A stretch of 34,694 bases of DNA from Lentisphaeria bacterium (GCA_013215875.1 JABSQK010000147.1:1-34694); one strand, 5' to 3'. Positions 1-9,054 are shown, counted from the stretch's first letter. Notes: generated by a model from the sequence alone, not told the origin. A program made the numbers and translations.

Positions 1-42
1 CGACCGCCAAAGGCAGAGTCGAAGACAACGCAAAGCGAAGCA

Positions 43-77
43 CTTCGAAACGCCCAACAATGGGCTCACTACATAGG
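43..77 (+). repeat. Direct repeat copy 1 (cttcgaaacgcccaacaatgggctcactacatagg)
   Basis: 35-bp match to 230-264 with 2 differences; looser similarity extends both sides. Confidence 0.8.
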
Positions 78-229
78 CATGACTCTTGCAATTGAGGATT
101 CTATGTAGTTAAGGCAGTTGCCACTTCGTTCTCATCAACAAGTTTCTTCGCGTTGCCTAACGGCTGCTGCCTGTTCAACGCTGCGAACTTCAAAATGCCC
201 AGCAGCCGAAGGCAAAGCGAATAGTACGG

Positions 230-264
230 CTTCGAAACGCCCAATGATGGGCTCACTACATAGG
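230..264 (+). repeat. Direct repeat copy 2 (cttcgaaacgcccaatgatgggctcactacatagg)
   Basis: 35-bp match to 43-77 with 2 differences. Confidence 0.8.
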
Positions 265-330
265 ATGTGGACTGCAGCAATTCGTGCTTGCGTAGATACT
301 TTTATGATTTATTTAGGCCAACTTTTTAAT

Positions 331-2214
331 TTATATTGTCAAAACCTGCTGGCGCTCGATCATCGATTTGTAGAGACCTTCTTTGCTCATTAATTCTTCA
401 TGGTTACCAGATTCAACAAGTTTCCCTTCATCGAGTACGAGTATTTGATCCGCATGAATAATGGTGCTGAGTCGATGTGCAATAATAAAACAGCTGCGGT
501 CGGCCATGAGATCGGTGAGTGCTTCCTGGATAAATTGTTCACTCTCCGTATCCAGATTACTGGTCGCTTCATCAAGAATCAGTATTTTCGGATCGGCGAG
601 AAATGCCCTGGCAATACTGATGCGCTGACGCTGGCCACCGGAAAGTTTCACCCCGCGTTCGCCAATAATGGTATCATACCCAAACTCAAGTTGATCAACA
701 AATTCATGTGCATTGGCTTTTTTTGCTGCTTCTAAAATGGCCTCTGCAGAAGCTTGCGGATAGCCGTATGCGATGTTTTCTTTTACAGTTCCATCAAAGA
801 GAAAGACTTCCTGTTGAACAACTGCAATTAATGAACGATAGGAATTTAGGCTGAATGTTTTGATGTCGGTTCCATTAACCAGGATTCGCCCTTCGCTGGG
901 GTCATAGAAGCGCGCAATCAAATCTGTGAGCGTTGTTTTACCTGCACCGCTGCGGCCAACGATGGCGACTGTTGCCGAGTCTTTTGCTACGAACTGCAAT
1001 TTATCGATGACGACTTTGTCAGGGTCGTAAGAAAATGAGACATTTTCTATTTCAATCGAATCGACAAATTTCGGTGCCGCTGTCGCATCGTCCATATCCG
1101 GCATATCCATGTCGATATTCATCACTTCAATTACGCGTTCAGTTGCCGCCAGACTTCGTTGCAGCTGGCTGATGGAATTCACTATTCTGTGCACCGGGCT
1201 GATCACCATGATAGTATATGCCTGGAATGCAAAGATCTCACCCATCTTCACTTGTCCCTGAATTAAAAGATAGCCACCCACAATGAGAACAAGGATACCA
1301 GTTAAAGCCAAAGTCATTTCCCAGAACATACCGAGTGCGAGGATGCGTAGTCTGGCGAAGAGCATCTTGCGGATCACTGTATGTTCGCCGACAACATAAT
1401 CCTTCTCTTCTTTTGCTTCCCGTTTAAAGGCCCGTACCACCCGAATACCACTGAAGGTTTCTGTTAGACGTCCGCTTATGATGCCTTTGTCGACATTTGT
1501 TGAGCGCCAGATAGGACGGATCCTACGAATCCAGATATAACTCATCACCGCCATGATAGGGATGAGGCCAAGGGAGATTATGGCAAGTTCCCATTTAATA
1601 TAGAAGACGATACTCATTACCAGGGTGAGCCGCAGAATAGCAATGAGTGGAGACAATACAGCTAAGTGTACTAAATCACCCATATTATTCACATCATTGC
1701 TGAGTCGCGAAATTGACCCGCCAACTTTCATTTCTGCAAGAACGGACAGTGGCAGTCGCACCATGCGGTCAAAAAGATATCGACGAATACTGATCATGAG
1801 TTTGGCATTCAGGACATTTGTTAGATAGCTCCGTATTATACTCAGAACTTGTGCTGAAATCAGCAAAACAACAATGAACATACCAATTTGAAAGAGCTGG
1901 TGAATACGATCATCTTTGCTAATGGACTTGTTGAGCAGGATGTTATCAACAATATGCTGCATGAACAATGGCTGAATGGTTGTAAGTACTTCGCCAACAC
2001 AGGCCAAGAGAAAAAGTAAGAGAAAACTAAGACGAAAGGGCTTTATCCATTGTACATATTGTTGGAATAGAACCTTGCGATCAATGGGTTCTTCTTCATT
2101 TATCAGTTTTCGATGCTGGTCTTTCTTGGGGTCTTCCCGGTCTTTTTTCTTCGCATAATAATTCTTTTTAAATTCTTTAAATCGTTCTTTAGAGCTTTTT
2201 AAATCGAAATTCAT
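331..2214 (-). CDS. ABC transporter, fused permease/ATP-binding protein (MsbA/lipid-exporter-like)
   Basis: N-terminal TM domain; Walker A GRSGAGKTT, signature LSGGQRQR, Walker B ILILDEATSNLD. Confidence 0.95.
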   Translation of the reverse strand: MNFDLKSSKERFKEFKKNYYAKKKDREDPKKDQHRKLINEEEPIDRKVLFQQYVQWIKPFRLSFLLLFLLACVGEVLTTIQPLFMQHIVDNILLNKSISKDDRIHQLFQIGMFIVVLLISAQVLSIIRSYLTNVLNAKLMISIRRYLFDRMVRLPLSVLAEMKVGGSISRLSNDVNNMGDLVHLAVLSPLIAILRLTLVMSIVFYIKWELAIISLGLIPIMAVMSYIWIRRIRPIWRSTNVDKGIISGRLTETFSGIRVVRAFKREAKEEKDYVVGEHTVIRKMLFARLRILALGMFWEMTLALTGILVLIVGGYLLIQGQVKMGEIFAFQAYTIMVISPVHRIVNSISQLQRSLAATERVIEVMNIDMDMPDMDDATAAPKFVDSIEIENVSFSYDPDKVVIDKLQFVAKDSATVAIVGRSGAGKTTLTDLIARFYDPSEGRILVNGTDIKTFSLNSYRSLIAVVQQEVFLFDGTVKENIAYGYPQASAEAILEAAKKANAHEFVDQLEFGYDTIIGERGVKLSGGQRQRISIARAFLADPKILILDEATSNLDTESEQFIQEALTDLMADRSCFIIAHRLSTIIHADQILVLDEGKLVESGNHEELMSKEGLYKSMIERQQVLTI

Positions 2215-2327
2215 TCAGTTGAAAAATCCTATTCTATTGTTGAGCAGCAGGGCGGAAAAACACAAGTTTTTTTATGATAATATCCTGCTATATACCAGTC
2301 TTAAATCACTAACACTATAGGGGAGAA

Positions 2328-3161
2328 TCAAGTTGTTTTTAGAAAACTCATGAAAGGAAGTTCAGTGGATTCATAGCTTTCTAGGGCGTTATCGAAACAA
2401 ACATGCTCCAAAAATAAGCCCTGTGCCGGGGCTGTTTTTATGTTGAATGCCATTTCAGAATTGAGCAATTTCTCCGTATCTTCAGCGGCAAATTTGTCGG
2501 CTCCGACATCATGAAGAAAGCCTGCCAACCGCCGCACCATCTTGTACAAAAATGCATCGCCTTTCACAGTAATCGCCAAAATATGGCCGTAACTTTTAAG
2601 CTGAAAGTCGTGCAGTGTCCGTACTGTATTTTCCCGATGATCCGCTGAAATGGCAAACTCATTGAAATCATGGGTACCGCTTAATTGCGCTGCAGCTTTT
2701 TCAATTTCGGCGAGATTCAATTTATAATGTGTGTGCCAGCAATAGCGATGTAAGAATACTGAGTTCGATTGATCCTGGTGAATTAAGTAGGTATAGGCCT
2801 TTCCCTGATTATCAAAACGGGAATTGAATTTGCTGCTTTTTTCCTCTATGGACACGACACGGACATCGATGGGCAGATAGGTGTTTATAGCCCGTTTTAA
2901 GCGCTGAAGGGGTATTGGCGGGCTTTCTGGTACATGCAGGGTAACAAATTGTGCGAGGGCATGCACACCGGAATCCGTGCGGCTGCAACCGGTCATATAA
3001 TGAATTTCGCTATAAATTTCGGACAGGGCGGTTTTTAATGTTTCTTGAACAGTTACACTGTTTTCCTGAATTTGCCAGCCGCAGTAGTTTGTGCCATCAT
3101 AAGCGAGCTGGAGTAAGAGGTAGCGACTAGTCCGTGAAGATGATGGTTCCGCAGCATCCAC
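2328..3161 (-). CDS. truA: tRNA pseudouridine(38-40) synthase TruA
   Basis: LAYDGTNYCGWQIQ, catalytic GCSRTDSGVHALAQ, FLYKMVRRLAGFL motifs; start overlaps the preceding CDS by 35 nt. Confidence 0.93.
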   Translation of the reverse strand: MDAAEPSSSRTSRYLLLQLAYDGTNYCGWQIQENSVTVQETLKTALSEIYSEIHYMTGCSRTDSGVHALAQFVTLHVPESPPIPLQRLKRAINTYLPIDVRVVSIEEKSSKFNSRFDNQGKAYTYLIHQDQSNSVFLHRYCWHTHYKLNLAEIEKAAAQLSGTHDFNEFAISADHRENTVRTLHDFQLKSYGHILAITVKGDAFLYKMVRRLAGFLHDVGADKFAAEDTEKLLNSEMAFNIKTAPAQGLFLEHVCFDNALESYESTELPFMSFLKTT

Positions 3162-3837
3162 AAATGGCTCCTGTAGCTGACATCGCCTTTACGTTTAAGT
3201 CGGGGGGAATTGTCAGGTGGCAGAAACCACACAAATTATTTTCGATTTTGGCGACGCCACGACGAAAATGCCCTGTCACTGTGGGCTTCACAATCAAGCG
3301 CTCATATAAACGTATAAGATCGTCATTGATACCTTCTGTTGCACCGGAGCGGTCCTGCTTAAATTTTTCGATTTGAGAGAGGCAATTTGTCTCGCGAACA
3401 TCGAGGTCCTGTTCGGCAGCCTTGATTCGGCTATCGGCGTGCTGTTTGTTTTTTTCAGCGATTGTCTGCGCATCCTTTGCATCCTCAACTTCTTCGAGCA
3501 GGGCCAATTCAGAATCTTCGCAAGTAGAGATATCCGCTTTGTAGTTATCTATTTGTGCGAGGATTGCCTTGTATTCGTCGTTCTTTTTCACATCATTGGA
3601 TTTAATATTGAGATCGGTGATTTTGGCATTAATGCCATCGACATCGCTTTCAAGGTCTTTGATTTTTATTTGAATAGTCTGCAGGGTTTCTTTGGCATTT
3701 TCCAGCGCAGATTCAGCACCTTGCAATTCGTCACGGATTTTGGCTTTTTCTTCTGGAATGGAATCTATCATCCGTTGAAGATTTGCTATCCGTAAATCTT
3801 TATCCTGCAGTTCTAATAATGACTCAACTTCTTTCAT
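3127..3837 (-). CDS. C4-type zinc ribbon / coiled-coil protein (zf-RING_7 type)
   Basis: Coiled-coil N-terminus then CGFC...CGCC zinc ribbon at C-terminus; ORF extends to 3930 but MKEVESLLELQDKDLRI (3837) is the likely start. Confidence 0.85.
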   Translation of the reverse strand: MKEVESLLELQDKDLRIANLQRMIDSIPEEKAKIRDELQGAESALENAKETLQTIQIKIKDLESDVDGINAKITDLNIKSNDVKKNDEYKAILAQIDNYKADISTCEDSELALLEEVEDAKDAQTIAEKNKQHADSRIKAAEQDLDVRETNCLSQIEKFKQDRSGATEGINDDLIRLYERLIVKPTVTGHFRRGVAKIENNLCGFCHLTIPPDLNVKAMSATGAICGCCGTIIFTD

Positions 3838-3910
3838 CAAACACCTTTCATGTATGGGAATGCGAATTTGTATTATAGCTCTATGGCATGATCTATCAAG
3901 CAGCGATTTC

Positions 3911-3970
3911 GCCAAAGTAGTGAAATTCACAACTTTAAGGAATTACCGGCAATTTCACGCTCAAAGCGAA
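3911..3970 (+). repeat. About 60-bp imperfect intergenic repeat, copy 1
   Basis: gccaaagtagtgaaattcac...aggaattaccggcaatttcacgctcaaagcgaa aligns ungapped with 5746-5805. Confidence 0.7.
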
Positions 3971-3997
3971 GCAAAAAATCACTTTTTTGCTTCGCTT
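3964..3997. other. Perfect 15-bp stem-loop (aagcgaagcaaaaaa-tcac-ttttttgcttcgctt)
   Basis: Exact inverted repeat with 4-nt loop, downstream of the minus-strand gene ending at 4045; possible terminator but no external T-tract. Confidence 0.8.
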
Positions 3998-4044
3998 AAT
4001 ATATTAGTTTAAATGACATTTAAATTGAAGTTTAATTGTCCATG

Positions 4045-4689
4045 CTATGGGTGCTGGATCGCTTCTTTATGCGTTTTGGCATGCTTGAAGTTTTTTGCGA
4101 AGACTGCAAATTTCCTTTTAAAGTAGATTGAATCGGAGACAGTTATAGATTCTTTGTCTTTAAGCCAACCGGTTCGACGCGCAATTAAAATGGCCTTACC
4201 ATCTCCCACAAGGCCACTGAATTCAGAGTCCTGCCTGGCACTGCCAATTAAAAAAAGTAAACCATCATTAGAGAGGAATTTACTCAAGGCTGAATTTACT
4301 TTGGCATGTGTTACCATGCCCAGTGAATGGATAATTAAGACTCTGGTTTGAGGAAACATATACAGTGTATCGCTAATGGATTCACTATAATCATCATCAT
4401 TGTAAACGGAGTCACTTTTAGCAAAAAAAGTGTTCATTGTCAATCTTTTTTGCATTGCAGAAACTCGACTGTCATAAGGTTTTGCATTTTTATCAAATAA
4501 GACCAGCATTGTGATCTCTTGATTATCACCGGCGATCTGAGAAGAAACGATTTCAGCCATCTCTGAGCCAATAAGTGCTTCATCTATAGTTGTATGTTTC
4601 TCTGGGCCTACCTTTTTTGAATAGGTAGTGAAATGAAATATTATCGCAATAATAACAAGCAAGATTAGAAGTCCAATTTTTAGTCTCAT
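4045..4689 (-). CDS. Hypothetical protein with N-terminal signal anchor
   Basis: Open frame with hydrophobic N-terminus LKIGLLILLVIIAIIFHF; 12 nt after the pseudopilin gene. Confidence 0.75.
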   Translation of the reverse strand: MRLKIGLLILLVIIAIIFHFTTYSKKVGPEKHTTIDEALIGSEMAEIVSSQIAGDNQEITMLVLFDKNAKPYDSRVSAMQKRLTMNTFFAKSDSVYNDDDYSESISDTLYMFPQTRVLIIHSLGMVTHAKVNSALSKFLSNDGLLFLIGSARQDSEFSGLVGDGKAILIARRTGWLKDKESITVSDSIYFKRKFAVFAKNFKHAKTHKEAIQHP

Positions 4690-4701
4690 AGCTATCTTTT
4701 C

Positions 4702-5592
4702 CTAATAACTTTCAATTGACGAATCATTTAAACCATTCCATAAACTCGGGTCGCCACTACCACTGACGTCTTCAGGAAAATCTGCATCATATCCAGCATC
4801 AGTCATTGTCATACTATCTATATGCAGATCTCCAAATACAGCATTAAAACGTTTGAGGTGGCGTGGGTCAGCTGGACATTGACTTGCATTGGTTCCCCAG
4901 CGCCCATTTAATAAAGTCGGACCATCAAGTGTATAAGCATGTACATTTTCGCTTTTACTGGCATCGCCAAAGGCATCTGCCAAAAGAATTGTATCACTCG
5001 GATTAGAAACTCCCTTTACAAGTTCACCCTGGATTTGACTGCTATCTGGTAGAAATGGCCCAAAGGCTGCCCAGTTCATTCCGTAACTACCGCTTCGCAA
5101 ATACTTGCCACGATCTTCACCATCAATTTGATTTGTAGATCTATTTACTGAACTACAAATAAATAACTTATTGGTTATTTCATTTCCAGTACCCACAGTA
5201 CTCTCAATGCTTTTATCTTGAACTGATCCGCCAACATAACTCTCGATGGAATTACCCCAACGGAGTTTAGGGCTTGTTTTCCAACGGGCTGAGGGGAAGA
5301 AGCTATCATATTCATCTGCATAAAATACGAAGCCCATCCCAAGTTGCCTTAAATTATTCCCGCAGTTAATTGCTTGTGCTTTGGAACGTGCTTTTCCCAG
5401 AGTGGGCAATAGCATTGAAGCTAAAATTGCGATAATTGATATCACAACCAGTAGCTCGATCAATGTAAACATTGATCTTTCTAGCTTCCCAAACATTCTT
5501 CGAATGCTCTGCCAGCTTGTCGTTCCCGGAGGAACTCGTGTTTCGATTAATGTGAAATGCTGTTTTACTTTTCCCAAGAGATTTAATTTCAT
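4702..5592 (-). CDS. Type II secretion/prepilin-type N-terminal domain protein (pseudopilin-like)
   Basis: [45 protein letters not shown] hallmark; [18 protein letters not shown]-terminal pattern typical of the family. Confidence 0.9.
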   Translation of the reverse strand: MKLNLLGKVKQHFTLIETRVPPGTTSWQSIRRMFGKLERSMFTLIELLVVISIIAILASMLLPTLGKARSKAQAINCGNNLRQLGMGFVFYADEYDSFFPSARWKTSPKLRWGNSIESYVGGSVQDKSIESTVGTGNEITNKLFICSSVNRSTNQIDGEDRGKYLRSGSYGMNWAAFGPFLPDSSQIQGELVKGVSNPSDTILLADAFGDASKSENVHAYTLDGPTLLNGRWGTNASQCPADPRHLKRFNAVFGDLHIDSMTMTDAGYDADFPEDVSGSGDPSLWNGLNDSSIESY

Positions 5593-5625
5593 CTTTTTCC
5601 TTTTGTCATGCGTTTAGTTACACAA

Positions 5626-5652
5626 TGATAATGATAACGATTATCATTATCA
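5626..5652. promoter_or_regulatory. Fur-box-like palindrome tgataatgataa-cga-ttatcattatca
   Basis: Perfect 12-bp arms with 3-bp spacer; arms match the GATAAT hexamer pattern of Fur sites; 34 bp upstream of the 5592 start codon. Confidence 0.7.
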
Positions 5653-5745
5653 ATTAACTTACGTTTAAAACGAAGTCAATAAGCAGCGATGATAAATATA
5701 AAAAAAACATTGGAGAGCGTTTTTTTGTCTTAAAAGAGGCTATTT

Positions 5746-5805
5746 GCCATAGTGAGTGAACTCACCCTTTTCAGGAATTGCCGGCACTTCCACGCTCAAA
5801 TCGAA
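5746..5805 (+). repeat. About 60-bp imperfect intergenic repeat, copy 2
   Basis: gccatagtgagtgaactcaccc...aggaattgccggcacttccacgctcaaatcgaa; aligns with 3911-3970. Confidence 0.7.
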
Positions 5806-5859
5806 TAAATTTACGAATTCTGTACTATTTAGAGATGGGATTGTTATAGTGAATCAATA

Positions 5860-6222
5860 ATGCCAAGACTAATTAAAAAAATTATTTTCTTCACGCTCTT
5901 AATTGGCGCGAGTCATCAATCACTGGTGCCACGACCTGTTGCGGTTTTAGCTGAAAAACCTGACGTGTTCCTGCATTTCATTTGCTGGTTTGTATTATCT
6001 CTAGCAATTCTCTTGGCCTTTCCCCAAAAGAATGCCTATGGGTTGATTGCAGTGCTTTTTGTGTATTCATGCTTGATAGAAGTCGGGCAGCATTTTGTAG
6101 AAGGGCGCTTTTTCTCATTCAGTGACATGCTGTGCAATGGGCTCGGCTGCGTGGGGGTCTTAGTTGGGCAATTCGCATACATGAAGATGAAGAAGGATAA
6201 AACCGTACTGGTGGATGATTAA
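5860..6222 (+). CDS. VanZ-like family membrane protein
   Basis: Small multi-TM protein with DVFLHFICWFVLSLAI...SCLIEVGQHFVEGRFFSFSDMLCNGLGCVGV, typical VanZ-like pattern. Confidence 0.8.
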   Translation: MPRLIKKIIFFTLLIGASHQSLVPRPVAVLAEKPDVFLHFICWFVLSLAILLAFPQKNAYGLIAVLFVYSCLIEVGQHFVEGRFFSFSDMLCNGLGCVGVLVGQFAYMKMKKDKTVLVDD

Positions 6223-6455
6223 TCGCATTTTTCTTAATGAATGTCAAGGGCTATTCTTTCCTATTCGTATATCGAGTAACCTGCGCCGGCAGGTTTATTT
6301 CGGCCTGATTTGTTCCGCGCTCCCATTTCATCCCTCCCAAAATGGGATAAAAACTGATTCTAAGGTCTGTGGCCAAAGTATTTTCAAGCCACGGAGCAGT
6401 TGTTGGGCAAAATGCGATTGCAATCATTTAGATTGAAAACACTTAGGAGAAAACT

Positions 6456-6668
6456 AGGTACGGCATGGTAAACGAGCCTTTCAAAGCCTATTACGAGAAA
6501 AATCACGGTGCTGATAAATGGCAAGAGATTATTGATAAGGCAGCCGTATCTACCAAAGAATCCCTTAGCATGGAGCAATATCCCGATCCCGATCCCGATT
6601 CCGATTCCGTAGCCTTGGTCGTCGCTGGCAGTAAACTCAGCCGTATCACTTTGTCAGGTCTTATTTAA
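6456..6668 (+). pseudogene. H-NOX (heme NO-binding) N-terminal fragment, truncated
   Basis: (R)YGMVNEPFKAYYEKNHGADKWQEIIDKAAVSTKESLSMEQYPD...LVVAGSKLSRIT resembles the MYGLVN...HGEDTWEAIKQKAG...[21 protein letters not shown] H-NOX N-terminus; ends before the region of the heme-ligating His; expected start codon position reads AGG (6456), ORF caller uses ATG 6465. Confidence 0.6.
6582..6609 (+). repeat. Hexanucleotide repeat (cccgat / ttccgat)n
   Basis: cccgatcccgatcccgattccgattccg encoding PDPDPDSDS. Confidence 0.85.
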
Positions 6669-9023
6669 CAAGAATGGTTGGTGGCCAGGGGATGCCGTCA
6701 AATGGCTCGGGATGACTGAAGTGAAACAGTATTTCGTGCTGCCCTTTTTGTACCATTCCCAATTTTATTTGATGAGCACAGGGCTGTATGTCTTTAACCA
6801 CTTGCGAAAAGCATTGTTCAGCAAATTCTATTTTGAGGTTTCCACGTATTGCTGTAGGTTCGAGAATGAGCACAAGTTCGGTCTCTCTATCGATTGCGAA
6901 TTCTGCTTTGTAGCGTAAGCATTTCCATCCAGAGTCAGCAGTCAATAGGGCAGGGGCTGTTAGCTCCATTTCTACCACACGTGATTGAATCGGCCATTCC
7001 TTTTTTAAGAGGTAAGAGGCTTTTGGCTTGTCTAATTGCTCCCAAGGTGCATCATCAGTTCTGAAAGACCAATTGGTATAGCGGACAGTTTCTGGCAGTT
7101 CGAGTTCAAGGGGATAATTTGACGGATTTATTGAGCGACGAATGGACCACCCATCACTGTTTTTTTCGAAAAGAATAAGTTCAGAAGCAGGTATTTCGAA
7201 CTCCTTATCAAGCATAAAGGATTGGGGATGTTCAGAAATATTCATGATGCTTATCCATGAGTTTCCATTTTTGGTCCAAGTGCTTGAACGCAAGGCAGGA
7301 TTGGCTTCGGGTATAAGTGCTGGTACGATAGCCTTGATTGCATCACTCGTTTGAATGCTTTGATACTGATAGCTCTCGGCATTAAATTCTATGAGTTTTT
7401 CCGGTGTTTCCAGGTACTGAATTGATTCATCAAAAATTAAAATTGTCAGCCCCGCTTCAGTCAACGTATCTGCTGCATGCAAACTTGGCTCCTGCCAGAT
7501 GTCGGCCGGTGGAAAAATAATGTGCTTATAGGATGCTTTGCCTATCTGTATTTTTCCATCGAGCGCAGCCGCTTTTTGAAAATCAGCTTCATCAAGAAGG
7601 TGAATCCCGATTTGGTTTTCCAGACAGTATAATACAATTGCCGAGAGTTTTTTTCGGAAACCAGTATAGTCATCGAGGCCATTAAAGTTTTTAGATTGAA
7701 ATGTTCCAATGGGCCAGAGTATCGCAGTTTCCGCGGTGCTCGTTATGGCAGTCATATCACGGGCAAATGCATTGAAATCTGCGGCAAATTCTTTGAGTGC
7801 CGGCCATGCGCTGGACCCCGGGCCCCAATCTCTGGGCGCATCAAGTTTTCGCAGCCCCAGCGATGAGGAAAATGCGGCATGGATGACGATGGAATTAACC
7901 CCCATATTCAACTGCCAGAGTAGAATCCGAATTGCTGCTGCCGGTGTGCAATCAAAACCTGCACAACCGAGTGTCTCACTCATGACGCAGTCCTTATCCA
8001 ATTGTTGGGCACAGGAGACACCTATGAGCGAACCGATATTGATAATGGCATTTTCCTTATCGCCCACAGCCGGTATGATCATGTCGAGGCCGGGCATCGT
8101 GAACTCCTGCTGAATGGGAAAAAGGTTGCTGATACAAGAGGACTGCTCGACAAGGTCATCCTCTGGGCTTACATGCCCGTTGAGTGAGAGACCATGATCA
8201 TCACACCATTTGCGAATAGGTTTCATATATGAATTGATAAATCGTGTTAAACACCAGCTGCGAAAATCCAGTCGTGTTTTCATGGCAGTTGGATTATCTG
8301 ACTCGATAAAGAGATCATTTAGTTTTGCTCTTAAATCATATGCATAGGTTTTTTCAAAGTCCTCAAAGAGGCCTGGAGTATATGGAAATTTACCAAAGTA
8401 TTTTGGTTCGTCTGTAAACATTGCTGTAATGGTTTTTCCAAAATGTTTTTTGAGGCGTCTGGCATAGGGTTCATATACCAGCTTGATGAACTCATCGGTT
8501 ACCACTGGATTCAGGGAGTCTGCAAGTGCTTCCCATGAATTAGATCGAGTCGCAGGACGTGCTACAAAAGCCATGAGCTGCCAGCCATCATTTATTTTTG
8601 GAACTGTGACGGCATATTCACATACGTGCACATCGGAGCGGGGACATTTATAAAGCTGTGTATCTGGATAATACCATCGACTGTCCCAATCGGTGGCTTC
8701 CCAATAGCGTCGAATGGTCCCAACAGAATCGCTTAAATCGATACTTGCTTCGGTCGATCCTTCCGGTGGAACAAGGCCGGCCCATAAAAGGTTTCCTGTG
8801 GGAAAACAAAAGAGCTCTTCCCCTTCATCATAAACGAACCGCTCAATTTTTCTGGCCTCATATTCTGGATGTTCGATAACGATCCGCCCACCGGCAGACC
8901 ATTACGGGGATGCAGTACGAGGGCTGTTGCTCCCGATTCTGCAAATTCTCGAATCTCATCTTTTAGATGTGTAAGATTGCAATCACCATTTAAAAACCAA
9001 AACCACGAAAGACCTTCATGCAT
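6661..9023 (-). pseudogene. Glycoside-hydrolase-like protein (GH106/GH2-type architecture), apparently disrupted by frameshift/deletion near 8890
   Basis: N-terminal ORF 8733-9023 (WFWFLNGDCNLTHLKDEIREFAESGATALVLHPRNGLP) and main ORF 6661-8631; the latter's frame is open upstream to the junction (RIVIEHPEYEARKIERFVYDEGEELFCFPTGNLLWAGL...YWEATDWDSRWYYPDTQLYKCPRSDVHVCEYAV). Confidence 0.75.
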
Positions 9024-9054
9024 AAATTCTATTCCTGAAATACTGTTAAATTAG

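Noticed and set aside
118-393. 91-aa plus-strand ORF at left edge
   Set aside because: Covers the repeat copy and runs into the antisense of the ABC transporter; no protein-like features
3373-3795. 140-aa plus-strand ORF
   Set aside because: Fully antisense to the zinc-ribbon/coiled-coil CDS; no recognisable domain
6321-6347. Inverted repeat tcccattt-N11-aaatggga
   Set aside because: 8-bp stem with large loop and no T-run; not convincing as terminator or operator
6215-6436. 73-aa plus-strand ORF after VanZ
   Set aside because: Overlaps the VanZ stop, no domain, composition not coding-like
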